From Acidovorax defluvii (GTDB taxonomy: Bacteria; Pseudomonadota; Gammaproteobacteria; Burkholderiales; Burkholderiaceae_C): a DNA stretch of 64,000 nt. The first letter of the stretch is position 1; each line of letters opens with the position of its first letter. The translations under genes were made by a program, and so were the position numbers. The stretch covers positions 30,572 to 94,571 of the forward strand of contig QLTU01000015.1 of assembly GCA_003268905.1 (NCBI GenBank), in the 5' to 3' direction. Of the stretch, positions 22,848 through 33,551 are shown in pieces. Below the pieces are notes generated by a model, which did no database searches, had not been told where the DNA came from, and was given only the letters and a program-made list of their open reading frames with translations.

Positions 22848-24109
22848 ACACGGCCTCCGCGCATGAGCAGTTTGTTTTCGTAATCGACGCGCAATACGAC
22901 CGCGAGCGCGACGAGGTTCATCAGGATGGCAGAGCCGCCAAAGCTCATCAGCGGCAGCGTGAGTCCCTTGGTCGGCAGCGCGCCCAGGTTCACGCCCATG
23001 TTGATGAAGGCCTGAAAGCCCATCCAGATGGCCACGCCCTGCGCCACCAGGCCAGCGAATACACGGTCCAGGGCGATGGCCTGGCGGCCGATGTGCATGA
23101 TGCGGCGCGTCATCCAGACAAACAGCACGATGAGCGTGAGCACGCCCACCAGGCCAAACTCTTCGCCGATGACAGCCAGCAAAAAGTCGGTGTGCGCCTC
23201 GGGCAGCCAGTGGAGCTTTTCAACGCTGCCGCCCAGCCCCACGCCAAAGATTTCCCCACGCCCGATGGCAATGAGCGAATGCGAAAGCTGGTAACCCTTG
23301 CCCAACGCGTGCTCTTCGCTGAACGGGTCGAGGTAGGCAAACACGCGCTCGCGCCGCCATGGCGAACTGGCGATCATGACGGCGAAGGCCGAGACCAGCA
23401 CGCCCGCAATCAGGAAGAACATGCGCGCATTGACGCCGCCCAGGAACAGGATGCCCATGGCGATCACCGCCACCACCATGAAGGCGCCCATGTCCGGCTC
23501 GGCCAGCAGCAGCACGCCCACAATGGCCACGGCGGCGCCCATGGGCAGCACGGCGCGAAAGAAGCGCTCTTTCACATCCATCTTGCGCACCATGTAGTCG
23601 GACGCATACACCAGCACGGCAAACTTGGCCAGCTCCGAGGGCTGGAAGTTCATGATGCCCAGCGACAGCCAGCGCCGCGCACCATTGACCACAATGCCCA
23701 CATGCGGGATCAGCACCGCCACCAGCAGGACGATGGAGACCACGAACAACCACGGCGCCACACGCTCCCAGTTGGCCATGGACACCTGGAACGCCAGCAG
23801 CGCCACTACAAAACCGACAACCAGCGCACGCGCGTGAAGCATGAGGAAGTGGGTGGGCGCGATCTTGCCGAAACGGGGGTTGTCCGGCATGGCAATCGAC
23901 GCCGAATACACCATGACCAACCCCCAGGCCAGCAGCGCCACCACCACCCACAGCAGGGTCTGGTCAAAACCCAGCACGGCGGCGGGCGTGCTGCGGGTGG
24001 GGCTGTAATCGGTGCCGCCCACGCGCACCGGCAGCACATCGGCGGCCTTGCCAGACAGCCCTCCCAGCCAAGCCGTAAGGCGTTGCCATGCACTGGTGGC
24101 GGCGGTCAT
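22844..24109 (-). CDS. ftsW: SEDS peptidoglycan polymerase FtsW
   Basis: Polytopic inner-membrane glycosyltransferase of the SEDS family that works with FtsI at the septum; about 421 aa with roughly ten predicted helices. The conserved SEDS segment [29 protein letters not shown] is present near the C-terminus (about residues 368-396), as is the loop around [18 protein letters not shown]. The extended cytoplasmic N-terminus (about 45 residues) is typical of beta-proteobacterial FtsW. It lies between murD and murG with overlaps on both sides. Confidence 0.96.
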   Translation of the reverse strand: MTAATSAWQRLTAWLGGLSGKAADVLPVRVGGTDYSPTRSTPAAVLGFDQTLLWVVVALLAWGLVMVYSASIAMPDNPRFGKIAPTHFLMLHARALVVGFVVALLAFQVSMANWERVAPWLFVVSIVLLVAVLIPHVGIVVNGARRWLSLGIMNFQPSELAKFAVLVYASDYMVRKMDVKERFFRAVLPMGAAVAIVGVLLLAEPDMGAFMVVAVIAMGILFLGGVNARMFFLIAGVLVSAFAVMIASSPWRRERVFAYLDPFSEEHALGKGYQLSHSLIAIGRGEIFGVGLGGSVEKLHWLPEAHTDFLLAVIGEEFGLVGVLTLIVLFVWMTRRIMHIGRQAIALDRVFAGLVAQGVAIWMGFQAFINMGVNLGALPTKGLTLPLMSFGGSAILMNLVALAVVLRVDYENKLLMRGGRV

Positions 24110-25986
24110 TGCATGCCCTCCAGTTCCTGTCCGGCATCGTGTGCCAGCTCGCGCACGGCGTCGCAGAACACCTGCGCGCGGTGTGCGTAGTCCCGAAACA
24201 TGTCAAAGCTGGCGCAGGCGGGAGACATCAACACCGCATCGCCCGGACGGGCGTGCTGCGCGGCCAACTGCACGGCGTGCGGCAGCGTCTGCGCATCGAC
24301 CAGCGCAACACCCGCACCCTGCAGTGCAGCGCGAATCAACGGTGCATCCCGGCCCATCAGAACCACTGCCCGCGCAGAGCGCGCCACCGGCGCTGCCAGC
24401 GGCGAAAAGTCTTGCCCCTTGCCCTCGCCGCCCAGAATCACCACGAGGCGGCGATCTGCCCCCAGACCGGACAGCGCCGCCACCGTGGCGCCCACATTGG
24501 TGCCCTTGCTGTCGTCGAAATATTCCACGCCTGCCACCACACCAATGGGTTCCACACGGTGCGGCTCGCCGCGGTACTCGCGCAAGCCATACAGCATGGG
24601 GGACAAAGCGCAACCCGCCTCACAGGCCAGCGCCAGGGCTGCCAGGGCGTTGATGGCGTTGTGGCGCCCGCGAATGCGCAACGCATCGGCCGGCAGCAGG
24701 CGCTGGATGTGCAGCTCGGGCTCTTCGCTGCGGCCGCGCTTGCGGGTTTCGTCCGACTCCAGGGCACGCACCAGCCAGGCCATGCCGCTCACCATTTCGA
24801 TGCCGAAGTCGCCCGGGCGCCGGGGCATGTCGCCGCCAAATGTGGTGTGCGCGCGCTGCTGAGGTTTTTGCAATTTCACGCGCACGGGCTCCGGCAGCAT
24901 GGCCATCACCGCTGGTTCGTCGCGGTTGAGCACCATGACTGCGCTCTGCCCGAAGATGCGTGCCTTTGCAGCGGCATAGGCCTGCATGTCGCCATGCCAG
25001 TCCAGGTGGTCCTGCGTGATGTTGAGCACCGTGGCGGCCGTGGGCTCAAAGTCCACCACGCCGTCGAGCTGAAAACTCGACAGCTCCAGCACCCACACCT
25101 GGGGAAGCGTGCCCGCGTCGATATGGGACGCCAGCGTATCGAGCAACGTGGGGCCGATATTGCCGGCCACGGCCACGGTTTTGCCCGCGCGCTCGACCAG
25201 CTGGCCCGTGAGCGACGTGACCGTGGTCTTGCCATTGGTGCCGGTGATTGCCAGCACCGCTGGCGCATACCCGTGCGCAGCGCGCAGTGCGGCAAGGGCC
25301 ATGGAATACAAGCTTAATTCGCCTCCAGTGCTTATACCCATTGCGCTAGCAGCTACGAAAACAGGAGCAATTGAGTCAGGACTCAACCCTGGCGAGCGGT
25401 ACACCGCGTGCAGGCCCTGCCCTTGCACCAGATGCGCACCAAAGGCGCCCGCCACGAAACGCACCTGTGGCAGCTCTTGCTGCAAGGCAGCCAGCTGGGG
25501 AGGCAACTGCCGCGTATCGGCCACGGTGACATGCGCGCCGCAGCGCACGCACCAGCGCGCCATGGCCAGGCCCGAAGCACCCAGCCCGAGGATGAGGATG
25601 TTCTGGTCTTGCAGCGGCGCCATGCCTTCGCCTGGGCGACCGGCCGGCTCGGCAGGGGCCTGAGCGGGGTCGGCCGCCGATTCGCCACCGTCTTGCGCAG
25701 CCATTGGCAACACGGCGGGCGTGGGCTCTGGCGCGGCCACTTCGGCAAAGATCTGCGCCACAAAATCGGCCGCAGCCTTGGCGGCAGAAATGGCCGGGGC
25801 CTTGTCCAGGCTCCAGGTGCTGCCACTGCGACCAGCACTTGCTGCGACGCCCGGGGCCTCGTCTGTGACCGCACGCAACTCACCAGCGCCTGCGGCTGGC
25901 GCAAGCGGGGAGCTGGGCGCACCCGCCTCTGCCTCCAAAGGCGTGGCCACGGGGTGGGCAGGAAGAATGGGGTCGTTGTCGCTCAT
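24106..25986 (-). CDS. murD: UDP-N-acetylmuramoylalanine--D-glutamate ligase MurD with long N-terminal extension
   Basis: Adds D-Glu to UDP-MurNAc-L-Ala. The core begins near residue 122 ([18 protein letters not shown]), with the P-loop [13 protein letters not shown] in the middle and [14 protein letters not shown] in the C-terminal half. The start at 25986 overlaps the mraY stop (ATGA) and gives about 626 aa, against roughly 440-500 for the family. The extra 120 N-terminal residues are Ala/Pro-rich and look unstructured. An internal ATG at 25623 would give about 505 aa. The segment around [16 protein letters not shown] is encoded by a dispersed repeat copy (25318-25375). MurD identity is firm; the true start is open. 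Confidence 0.9.
   Translation of the reverse strand: MSDNDPILPAHPVATPLEAEAGAPSSPLAPAAGAGELRAVTDEAPGVAASAGRSGSTWSLDKAPAISAAKAAADFVAQIFAEVAAPEPTPAVLPMAAQDGGESAADPAQAPAEPAGRPGEGMAPLQDQNILILGLGASGLAMARWCVRCGAHVTVADTRQLPPQLAALQQELPQVRFVAGAFGAHLVQGQGLHAVYRSPGLSPDSIAPVFVAASAMGISTGGELSLYSMALAALRAAHGYAPAVLAITGTNGKTTVTSLTGQLVERAGKTVAVAGNIGPTLLDTLASHIDAGTLPQVWVLELSSFQLDGVVDFEPTAATVLNITQDHLDWHGDMQAYAAAKARIFGQSAVMVLNRDEPAVMAMLPEPVRVKLQKPQQRAHTTFGGDMPRRPGDFGIEMVSGMAWLVRALESDETRKRGRSEEPELHIQRLLPADALRIRGRHNAINALAALALACEAGCALSPMLYGLREYRGEPHRVEPIGVVAGVEYFDDSKGTNVGATVAALSGLGADRRLVVILGGEGKGQDFSPLAAPVARSARAVVLMGRDAPLIRAALQGAGVALVDAQTLPHAVQLAAQHARPGDAVLMSPACASFDMFRDYAHRAQVFCDAVRELAHDAGQELEGMQ
25318..25375. repeat. 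Dispersed palindromic repeat translated inside murD
   Basis: On the plus strand it reads GTGCTTATACCCATTGCGCTAG then CAGCTACGAAAACAGGAGC, the same half-site order as intergenic copies. It is in frame and stop-free on the minus strand and encodes part of the loop before the MurD ATP-binding domain. Confidence 0.7.
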
Positions 25987-27161
25987 CGCAGTTTCAGGGT
26001 AGACAGGCCTACCAGGCACAGCAGCATGGTGATGATCCAGAAGCGCACGACCACCTGCGTTTCCTTCCATCCGCTCTTTTCAAAGTGGTGGTGCAGGGGT
26101 GCCATCTTCAGCAGGCGGCGGCCTTCGCCATAACGCTTTTTGGTGTACTTGAACCAGGCCACCTGCAGCATCACCGACAGCGCCTCGACCACAAAAATGC
26201 CGCCCATGATGGCCAGCACGATCTCCTGGCGCACGATGACGGCGATGGTGCCCAGCGCAGCGCCCAGTGCCAACGCGCCGACATCGCCCATGAACACCTG
26301 CGCCGGATGGGCGTTGAACCAGAGAAATGCCAGGCCTGCGCCCGCCATGGCAGCGCAAAAGATCAAGAGCTCGCCGGAGCCGGGGATGTGCGGAAAAATC
26401 AGGTATTTCGAATACACCGAGCTGCCGGTGACATAGGCAAACACACCCAGGGCCGAGCCCACCATCACTACCGGCATGATGGCCAGGCCGTCCAGACCGT
26501 CGGTCAGGTTGACGGCGTTGCTGGAGCCCACGATGACGAGGTAGGTGAGGATGACAAAACCCAGCACACCCAGCGGGTAGCTGATCTCTTTGAAGAACGG
26601 CAACTGCAACCCCGCCTTGGGCGGCAGGTCGAGCGAGAAACCCGACTGCACCCAGCCCACGAAAAGCTCCCACACCTTGGCGTTGGAGCTCTCGGAAATG
26701 CTAAACACCAGGTACAGCGCTGCAATCAGGCCGATGACCGACTGCCAGAAATACTTCTCGCGCGAGCGCATGCCCTCGGGGTCCTTGTTGACCACCTTGC
26801 GCCAGTCGTCCACCCAGCCAATGGCACCAAAACCCAGCGTGACCAGCAGCACGATCCAGACAAAGCGGTTGGACAGGTCAAACCACAGCAGCGTGGATAT
26901 AGCAATCGACAGCAAGATGAGCACGCCGCCCATGGTGGGCGTGCCGCTCTTGGACAGGTGCGACTGCATCGCATAGCCGCGAATCGGCTGGCCGATCTTG
27001 AGCGAGGTGAGCACGCGGATCACCTTGGGGCCCGCCACCAAGCCAATGAGCAGCGCCGTCATGGCGGCCATCACGGCGCGGAAGGTGAGGTACTGGAACA
27101 CCCGAAAAAAGCCGAACTCGGGCGACAGACCCTGCAGCCATTGCGACAGCATCAGCAGCAT
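25983..27161 (-). CDS. mraY: Phospho-MurNAc-pentapeptide transferase MraY
   Basis: Integral membrane enzyme that forms lipid I from UDP-MurNAc-pentapeptide and undecaprenyl phosphate; about 392 aa with about ten helices. Signature regions: [10 protein letters not shown] (about residues 70-79), [13 protein letters not shown] with the catalytic Asp pair, [11 protein letters not shown], and PLHHHFE near the C-terminus. The family is usually 360 aa; the extra length comes from a loop around residues 165-200. murD overlaps its stop. Confidence 0.97.
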   Translation of the reverse strand: MLLMLSQWLQGLSPEFGFFRVFQYLTFRAVMAAMTALLIGLVAGPKVIRVLTSLKIGQPIRGYAMQSHLSKSGTPTMGGVLILLSIAISTLLWFDLSNRFVWIVLLVTLGFGAIGWVDDWRKVVNKDPEGMRSREKYFWQSVIGLIAALYLVFSISESSNAKVWELFVGWVQSGFSLDLPPKAGLQLPFFKEISYPLGVLGFVILTYLVIVGSSNAVNLTDGLDGLAIMPVVMVGSALGVFAYVTGSSVYSKYLIFPHIPGSGELLIFCAAMAGAGLAFLWFNAHPAQVFMGDVGALALGAALGTIAVIVRQEIVLAIMGGIFVVEALSVMLQVAWFKYTKKRYGEGRRLLKMAPLHHHFEKSGWKETQVVVRFWIITMLLCLVGLSTLKLR

Positions 27162-27191
27162 GGGCCACCTCCTTGCACGGTACGGCGGACA

Positions 27192-28607
27192 TCAATGGCT
27201 TGCATCATGCGGCGCCTCCGAATGGACGATTTCTTGTTGTTCTGCGTTGGCGACCATCGCGTCCACCACCTGTTCCATCTTCATGAACCGCGATCCTTTC
27301 ACCAGCACGCTGCCCACCTGGGGCAATGCCTCGAGCACCGCCGCCTGCAGCGATGCCATGTTGTCAAAATGCCTTGCGGCGCCGAACGCCTGGGCGGCGT
27401 TGGCCGACTGCACGCCCAGCGCATACAGGTGCGCAATGCCCGCCGCGCGCGCATGGGCGCCAGCCTCGGCGTGAAACTGCGGGCCCTGGTCACCCACCTC
27501 GCCCATGTCGCCCATCACCAGCAGCTGCGGTGCGGGCAGTGCGGCCAGCACATCGATGGCGGCGCGCATGGAGTCGGGGTTGGCGTTGTAGGTGTCATCC
27601 ACCACGGTGATGTCGCGCCCCGCATGCCGCACGCTGAGCGCGCGCGAGCGCCCCTTGACGGGGCTGAATGCAGTTAGGCCGCGCGCAATGGCATCCAGCG
27701 AAACGCCGGCCGCCACGGCGCAGGCGGCAGCCGCCAGCGCATTGGTGACGTTGTGCAGTCCCGCAATCTGCAGGGTGCACGACAGCGCCCCGACGGGTGT
27801 GGTCATCTCGACCTGCCATTTGCCTTGCTCCCAGCTGGCGCGCCCACACTGCACATCGCCCCCCGCGCCAAAGGTGATGCACCGGCGCGGCGCAGCAAGG
27901 CGCGCCCACAGGCCGGTGTAGGCATCACCTGCAGGGAACACCGCCACGCCATCGGCGGGCAGCGCCGCCAGCACCGAGCCGTTTTCTTCTGCCACGGCCT
28001 GCACCGTGTGCATGAATTCGAGGTGTTCGCGTTGTGCGTTGTTGACCAGCGCCACCGTGGGCTGCGCGATGGCGGCCAGGGTGGCAATTTCGCCGGGATG
28101 GTTCATGCCCATCTCGATCACCGCGGCGGCGTGCTCTGCCCGCAGGCGCAGCAGCGTCAGGGGCACGCCGATGTCATTGTTGAAGTTGCCCTGTGTGGCA
28201 AAGGCCGCGTCACCCTTCCAGGCGCGCAGGATGGACGCCACCATCTGCGTCACCGTCGTCTTTCCGTTGCTGCCTGTGATGCCAATCAGGGGCAGGCTGA
28301 ACTGGGCACGCCACGCGGTGGCCAGCGCGCCCAGCGCAGCCAGGCTGTCGGGCACCTCGATGCCGGGCAGCCCGGCAGCTTCGAGCCCGCCATGGGCCAC
28401 GGCGGCCACGGCACCCGCATCGCGGGCGTCGGCCAGGAAGGCATTGGCATCAAAGCGCTCGCCTTTGAGCGCCACAAACAGGTCACCCGGCTGCAAAGTG
28501 CGGGTGTCCGTGTGCACGCGTGCCACCGGTGTTGCCCCATCGCCCACCAGGCGCGCCTGGGGAATGCTTTGGCGAAACCAGTCGAGCGCTTGCTGCAGGT
28601 TCATCAT
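27192..28607 (-). CDS. murF: UDP-MurNAc-tripeptide--D-Ala-D-Ala ligase MurF
   Basis: Adds the D-Ala-D-Ala dipeptide to the muropeptide precursor; about 471 aa from 28607. Motifs include the N-terminal HTDTRTLQPGDLFVALKGE, the ATP loop ITGSNGKTTVTQM and the C-terminal DDTYNANPDSMRAA. The start is ambiguous: 28613 (MGMMNL), 28607 (MMNL) and 28604 (MNL) are in frame; 28607 forms an ATGA overlap with the murE stop and is preferred here. The much longer open frame upstream overlaps murE and is not real. Confidence 0.95.
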   Translation of the reverse strand: MMNLQQALDWFRQSIPQARLVGDGATPVARVHTDTRTLQPGDLFVALKGERFDANAFLADARDAGAVAAVAHGGLEAAGLPGIEVPDSLAALGALATAWRAQFSLPLIGITGSNGKTTVTQMVASILRAWKGDAAFATQGNFNNDIGVPLTLLRLRAEHAAAVIEMGMNHPGEIATLAAIAQPTVALVNNAQREHLEFMHTVQAVAEENGSVLAALPADGVAVFPAGDAYTGLWARLAAPRRCITFGAGGDVQCGRASWEQGKWQVEMTTPVGALSCTLQIAGLHNVTNALAAAACAVAAGVSLDAIARGLTAFSPVKGRSRALSVRHAGRDITVVDDTYNANPDSMRAAIDVLAALPAPQLLVMGDMGEVGDQGPQFHAEAGAHARAAGIAHLYALGVQSANAAQAFGAARHFDNMASLQAAVLEALPQVGSVLVKGSRFMKMEQVVDAMVANAEQQEIVHSEAPHDASH

Positions 28608-30106
28608 GCCCATGTGCTGGCTCCCCGGGCGGTCAAGGCTGCCTGCGCCTGCGCCATGTCGTCGAACGGCCGACGCACACCGGCCGTTTCCTGGTAATCC
28701 TCGTGGCCCTTGCCGGCAATCAGCACCACATCGGCCGCATCGGCTTCGCCAATCGCCAATGCAATGGCGGCGGCGCGATCGGGCTCGGCCCGCACAGTCT
28801 CGCCTGCGATCGTGCCTTGCAGAATCTGGTGCAGGATGGCCACGGGCTCTTCGCTGCGCGGGTTGTCGCTGGTCACCACCACCCAGTCGGCATGCTGCTG
28901 CGCCACCGCACCCATCAGCGGGCGCTTGCTGGCATCGCGGTCGCCGCCGCAACCGAACACACACCACAGCTGGCCACCGCGCTCCACGGCCAGCGGGCGC
29001 AGCGCCTGCAAGGCCTTGTCCAGGGCGTCGGGGGTGTGGGCATAGTCCACCGCCACCAGCGGCTGCCCCGGCGCCACCAGCCGCTGCATGCGGCCCGGCA
29101 CGGGTTGCAGTCCAGCGCAGGCCTGCACGGCATCCAACAGCGGCACACCCTGGCTGCGCAGCGTGGCCAAGACACCCAGCAGGTTCAACACGTTGTAGTG
29201 GCCAATCACGCGGGTTTGCAATGTCTGCTGCTCTGCGCCTTCCACCACGGTGAAGCGCAGCCCCTGGTCGCCCAGGGCAATGTCCTGCGCCGCCAACCGC
29301 GCCGGTCCGTGGGCCGAGATGCTCCACAGATCCAGCGCCCCCCCCGACAATTCAGAATGCAGCTGCGCTCCGGCCGGGTCGTCCACGTTGATGACGGCCG
29401 CCTGCAGACCCGGCCAGTCAAACAAGGCCCGCTTGGCCAGCCAGTAGTCGGCCATGCTGCCGTGGTAGTCGAGATGGTCCTGGGTGAAATTGGTGAAGAT
29501 GGACGTGCGAATTAGCGTGCCATCCAGGCGCGCTTCGGCCAGCCCGATGGAAGACGCCTCGATGGCGCACGCGCCCAACCCCTGATCGACATACTGGCGA
29601 AACGCGCGCTGCAGGCGCACCGGGTCGGGGGTAGTCATACCCGTGGATTCAAGGGCTGGCGCAACACCCATACCCAAAGTACCCACCAACGCACAGCCAG
29701 CAAGCGCAGGTAGCTCTCTATTTGATAGTGCATTCAGGGCGCCCGCCAGCCACCACGCGGTGCTGGTCTTGCCGTTGGTTCCCGTCACTGCCAGCACGGC
29801 GAGTTGACTGGTGGGGTGATCAAACCACTGTGCGGCAATGGGCCCGGTGGCGCCCTTGAGGCCATGCAATGCGGCCATGTGGTCGCCCGTGAACCCGAAC
29901 GCCTCCACACCCGACTGCTCCACCAGACAGGCTGTGGCGCCCCGCACCATGGCATCGGCCACATGGGCACGCCCATCGGTGGCGGCGCCCGGCCAGGCAA
30001 TGAATCCGTCACCCGGGCGAATCAGACGGCTGTCGGTCTGCAAGGTGCCGGTGACGCGCTCACGCAGCCATTGCACGGCGTCATGGGCAGTGGTCAATGT
30101 ATGCAT
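28604..30106 (-). CDS. murE: UDP-MurNAc-L-Ala-D-Glu--meso-diaminopimelate ligase MurE
   Basis: Adds the third stem residue, presumably meso-DAP; about 500 aa. The P-loop AVTGTNGKTSTAWW is near residues 114-127. The DNPRxEEP motif, which selects meso-DAP in MurE, is present as SDNPRSEEP (about residues 413-421), so DAP rather than Lys is expected. A dispersed repeat copy (29690-29740) encodes the segment around SNRELPALAGCALVG. The start codon overlaps the ftsI stop by one base (TGATG). Confidence 0.96.
   Translation of the reverse strand: MHTLTTAHDAVQWLRERVTGTLQTDSRLIRPGDGFIAWPGAATDGRAHVADAMVRGATACLVEQSGVEAFGFTGDHMAALHGLKGATGPIAAQWFDHPTSQLAVLAVTGTNGKTSTAWWLAGALNALSNRELPALAGCALVGTLGMGVAPALESTGMTTPDPVRLQRAFRQYVDQGLGACAIEASSIGLAEARLDGTLIRTSIFTNFTQDHLDYHGSMADYWLAKRALFDWPGLQAAVINVDDPAGAQLHSELSGGALDLWSISAHGPARLAAQDIALGDQGLRFTVVEGAEQQTLQTRVIGHYNVLNLLGVLATLRSQGVPLLDAVQACAGLQPVPGRMQRLVAPGQPLVAVDYAHTPDALDKALQALRPLAVERGGQLWCVFGCGGDRDASKRPLMGAVAQQHADWVVVTSDNPRSEEPVAILHQILQGTIAGETVRAEPDRAAAIALAIGEADAADVVLIAGKGHEDYQETAGVRRPFDDMAQAQAALTARGASTWA
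29690..29740. repeat. Degenerate dispersed repeat translated inside murE
   Basis: On the plus strand it reads CCAGCAAGCGCAGGTAGCTC then TCTATTTGATAG, matching the half-sites and AT-rich end of the repeat family. It lies in frame just after the MurE P-loop region. Confidence 0.5.
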
Positions 30107-31851
30107 CACAGCGACTCCTCCACCCCGTCGGTCATGATCTGCGGCTTGACGGCCACGTCCGGCTGCACGCCCATCATGCGCAAGGTCTGCTGCACCACCT
30201 CGCTGAACACCGGCGCAGCCACCAGGCCGCCATACACCTGGCCGTTGCTGGGCTCGTCGATCATCACGGCCACGATGATGCGCGGCTTGTCGATGGGTGC
30301 CATGCCGGTAAACCAGGCGCGGTATTTGCCGGCGGCGTAGCTTTTGCCCACCTGCTTGCGGGCGGTGCCAGACTTTCCGCCCACCGAGTAGCCCACGGTC
30401 TGTGCCTTTTGCCCCGTGCCGCCGGGCCCAGCGGCCATCTGCAGCATCTTGCGCACCTGGTCGGCCGTGCGCTCGGAAAACACGGGCACGCCGATGGCGG
30501 GCTCGGTACTTTTGAGCATGGTGGCAGGAATGACGCGCCCACCGTTGGCGAATACGGTGTACGACCGCGCCATCTGGAACAGGCTGGCCGACAGGCCGTA
30601 GCCATAGGACATGGTGGCCTGTTCGATCGGGCGCCAGGTCTTGTAGGGCCGCAGACGGCCACTCACCACGCCAGGAAAAGCGAGTTGTGGCTTCTGGCCG
30701 AATCCGGCGGCAGAGAAGGTCTCCCACATCTCGCGTGCGGGTATCTGCATGGCGATCTTGGTGGTGCCCACGTTGCTGGACTTCTGGATGACGCCCTCGA
30801 CGGTGAGCGCACCGTAGTTGTGCGTATCCGAAATGGTGGAGCCGGTGATGGTGAGCCGGCCCGGCGTGGTGTCGATGACGGTGTCTGGCCGCATGCGGCC
30901 CGATTCCAGCGCCAGACCGATGGTGAACGGTTTCATGGTGGAGCCGGGCTCGAACACATCGGTCAGCGCACGGTTGCGCAATTGCTCGCCGGTGAGGTTC
31001 TGGCGCTTGTCGGGCACATAGCTGGGATAGTTGGCCAGCGCCAGCAATTCGCCGGTGTGCGCATCGAGCACCACCACGCTACCGGCCTTGGCCTTGTGCG
31101 CCGCCACCTGATCGCGCAGCTTTTGATAGGCAAAAAACTGCACCTTGCTGTCGATGGACAGCTGCATGTCGCGGCCATCCACCGGCGGCACGGTCTCGCC
31201 CACGCCTTCGACCACGCGGCCCAGGCGGTCCTTGATCACGCGGCGCGAGCCGGCGCGCCCGGCCAGCTCGCTGTTGAAGGCCAGTTCCATGCCCTCCTGG
31301 CCCTTGTCTTCCACATTGGTGAAGCCCACCACATGCGCGGCCGATTCACCCTCGGGGTACTGGCGTTTGTATTCCTTGCGCTGGTAGATGCCCTTGATGT
31401 CCAGCGCCGCAATCTGCTGGCCCACGTCCCAGTCGAGCTGACGCTTGACCCAGACAAAGGACTTGTCCTCGTCCGCCAGCCTGGCGTTCAGCTCGGCCTG
31501 GGACATGCCAAGCAGACGGGCCAACTGCTTGAGCTTGGCACGCACCTCGGGCTTGTCCTGCTCCACGTCTTCGGGGATGGCCCAGATGCTGGCCGCCGGC
31601 ACACTGGAGGCCAGAATGAGCCCATTGCGATCGAGAATCTTGCCCCGATTGGCGGGCAGTTCGAGCGTGCGCGCAAAGCGCACCTCACCCTGCCGCTGAA
31701 AAAATGCGTTGCCAAACACCTGCACATAGGCCGCACGCGCTGCCAACCCGGCAAAGCCCAGCGCAATCATGGCAACAATGAACTTGCTGCGCCACACGGG
31801 CGTCTTGCTGGCCAGCAGGGGGCTGGAGGTGTAGAGCACGCTGCGGCTCAT
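30106..31851 (-). CDS. ftsI: Septal transpeptidase FtsI (PBP3)
   Basis: Class B penicillin-binding protein that cross-links septal peptidoglycan; about 581 aa. There is one N-terminal membrane helix (about residues 23-43), a dimerisation/pedestal domain, then the transpeptidase with the catalytic SxxK as GSTMKPF (Ser near residue 304), the SxN as SSN, and KSGTA (about 492-496). It overlaps ftsL upstream by 4 bp and murE downstream by one base. Confidence 0.97.
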   Translation of the reverse strand: MSRSVLYTSSPLLASKTPVWRSKFIVAMIALGFAGLAARAAYVQVFGNAFFQRQGEVRFARTLELPANRGKILDRNGLILASSVPAASIWAIPEDVEQDKPEVRAKLKQLARLLGMSQAELNARLADEDKSFVWVKRQLDWDVGQQIAALDIKGIYQRKEYKRQYPEGESAAHVVGFTNVEDKGQEGMELAFNSELAGRAGSRRVIKDRLGRVVEGVGETVPPVDGRDMQLSIDSKVQFFAYQKLRDQVAAHKAKAGSVVVLDAHTGELLALANYPSYVPDKRQNLTGEQLRNRALTDVFEPGSTMKPFTIGLALESGRMRPDTVIDTTPGRLTITGSTISDTHNYGALTVEGVIQKSSNVGTTKIAMQIPAREMWETFSAAGFGQKPQLAFPGVVSGRLRPYKTWRPIEQATMSYGYGLSASLFQMARSYTVFANGGRVIPATMLKSTEPAIGVPVFSERTADQVRKMLQMAAGPGGTGQKAQTVGYSVGGKSGTARKQVGKSYAAGKYRAWFTGMAPIDKPRIIVAVMIDEPSNGQVYGGLVAAPVFSEVVQQTLRMMGVQPDVAVKPQIMTDGVEESL

Positions 31852-32147
31852 GGCTGCGACTCCGGCGCGGACGTGACGGCGCCCGCAGGATCAGCGACAT
31901 ACTGAGTGATGGCGGGGGTAGCGGTGCGCATGTGCAACTGGGCCCGTGCCAGCTTTTCCACCCGCAGCGGCGTGGCCTGCGCGCGCTTTTCCACCTGCAG
32001 CCGCTGGTGCTCGGTCTCCAGGCGGCGCGACTCAGACACCGCGCGGTCCAGCTGGGTAAACAGCCGGCGCGATTCGTACTGCGTGTGCACCAGATACAGG
32101 GCACTGGCCATCACCGCCACCAGCAGGACGAGATTGAGCCGGGTCAT
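31848..32147 (-). CDS. ftsL: Cell division protein FtsL
   Basis: Small bitopic divisome protein (about 99 aa) that forms a coiled coil with FtsB. The start at 32147 (MTRLNLVLLVAVMASALYLV) puts the membrane helix at residues 4-20. It is followed by a heptad-rich periplasmic helix (LFTQLDRAVSESRRLETEHQ). The longer open frame upstream is discounted because it would add residues before the membrane helix and run toward the rsmH end. Position between rsmH and ftsI is diagnostic. Confidence 0.93.
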   Translation of the reverse strand: MTRLNLVLLVAVMASALYLVHTQYESRRLFTQLDRAVSESRRLETEHQRLQVEKRAQATPLRVEKLARAQLHMRTATPAITQYVADPAGAVTSAPESQP

Positions 32148-32190
32148 GCGGCGACTCCCCGGCTTGCATTGGCGCCAGCGGCGTGCATTG

Positions 32191-33114
32191 TCAGGCCTCC
32201 GTGCGCTCTGCAACGCGCATGATGGCGCTGCGCGAACGGGGGTTGGCTGACACTTCGGCCGCGCTCGGCTTGATCCGGTCCAGCGCGACCAACTTCATGA
32301 CCTTGGGCGGAGCAAAAGGCATCCGGCGGTCGTAAACCTCCTTGGAATGCTGCGCAATGAACTGCTTGACGATGCGGTCTTCCAGCGAATGAAAGCTGAT
32401 CACCACCAATCGCCCGCCAGGCTGCAGCACCGACAGGCTGGCTTCTAGGGCTTGCTGCAGCTCTTCAAGCTCAGCGTTGATGAAAATCCGCAAAGCCTGA
32501 AATGTGCGCGTTGCAGGGTTCTGGCCCGACTCGCGGGTCTTGACCGCGCCAGCCACGAGATCGGCCAGTTCGGCGGTGGTTGCAAGAGGCCCCCGTTCCT
32601 CGCGCCGAGCAACAATCGCCTTTGCAATGGGGCCAGCAAACCGTTCTTCACCGTAGTCACGTATCACCTCCGCAATCTGTTGAACCTCGGCAGTGGTCAG
32701 CCACTGGGCCACGCTTTCGCCCCGCGTGGTGTCCATGCGCATATCCAGCGGGCCATCAAAACGAAAACTGAAACCGCGCTCGGGGCTGTCGATCTGGGGT
32801 GAGCTCACCCCCAGGTCCATCAGCACCCCGGCCGCGCTGCCCGGCGGCAAATCCGCCAGATGGCGAAAACCTTCGTGCCGAATGGAAAAACGCGCATCGG
32901 TGATGCGCGTTGCCTCGTGGATGGCTTCCGGGTCCTTGTCGAACGCCACAAGGCGCCCCCGCGGCCCCAGCCGCAGCAAAATTCGCCGGGAGTGGCCGCC
33001 ACGCCCAAAGGTGGCGTCCACCCAGGTGCCGGCAGGCTCGGGGCCCGCGCCGCCCAGCAGCGCGTCCACTGCTTCATCGAGCAGGACGGTGGTGTGTTGC
33101 AGTTCAGAAGTCAC
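32191..33114 (-). CDS. rsmH: 16S rRNA m4C1402 methyltransferase RsmH
   Basis: SAM-dependent methyltransferase (formerly MraW) that modifies 16S rRNA C1402; about 307 aa. N-terminal [16 protein letters not shown]-binding [21 protein letters not shown] and the C-terminal [12 protein letters not shown] and [14 protein letters not shown] are all family blocks. The start is GTG 33114, 6 nt after an AAGG; GTG 33117 is also possible. It begins about 8 bp after the mraZ stop. Confidence 0.96.
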   Translation of the reverse strand: MTSELQHTTVLLDEAVDALLGGAGPEPAGTWVDATFGRGGHSRRILLRLGPRGRLVAFDKDPEAIHEATRITDARFSIRHEGFRHLADLPPGSAAGVLMDLGVSSPQIDSPERGFSFRFDGPLDMRMDTTRGESVAQWLTTAEVQQIAEVIRDYGEERFAGPIAKAIVARREERGPLATTAELADLVAGAVKTRESGQNPATRTFQALRIFINAELEELQQALEASLSVLQPGGRLVVISFHSLEDRIVKQFIAQHSKEVYDRRMPFAPPKVMKLVALDRIKPSAAEVSANPRSRSAIMRVAERTEA

Positions 33115-33122
33115 CACGGGCC

Positions 33123-33551
33123 TTAGAAAGAGAAATCCTTGAACACATCGGGCATTTCGCCCTGCATGGCCTGTGCTTCCTGCGCGTCGTAGGTGGCCTT
33201 GTCCCACAGCTCGAAGTGGTTGCCCATGCCCAGCAAGATCGCATCCTTGGCGATACCGGCCGCCTGGCGCAACTCGGGCGACACCAGCACGCGGCCGGTG
33301 GCATCCATCTCGACATCCATGGCGTTGCCCAGAAAGATCCGCTTCCACCACTGGGCCGCCATGGGCAGCTGGCCAATGCGTTCGCGAAACTTCTCCCATT
33401 CGGGGCGGGGAAACACCATCAGGCAGCCATGGGGGTGCTTGGTGATCGTGAGTTGGCCGGCCGCAGTCGCGCTCAGGACGTCACGGTGCCGGGTCGGCAC
33501 AGACAGCCGACCCTTCGCATCGAGACTCAGCGACGAGGCACCTTGAAACAC
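33123..33551 (-). CDS. mraZ: Transcriptional regulator MraZ
   Basis: First gene of the dcw cluster, 142 aa. MraZ is an AbrB-fold DNA-binding protein that represses its own operon in enterobacteria. Two SpoVT/AbrB-like repeats are visible: [23 protein letters not shown] at the N-terminus and [19 protein letters not shown] in the second half, each with the DxxGR core. A candidate promoter lies about 90-115 bp upstream. Confidence 0.96.
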   Translation of the reverse strand: MFQGASSLSLDAKGRLSVPTRHRDVLSATAAGQLTITKHPHGCLMVFPRPEWEKFRERIGQLPMAAQWWKRIFLGNAMDVEMDATGRVLVSPELRQAAGIAKDAILLGMGNHFELWDKATYDAQEAQAMQGEMPDVFKDFSF

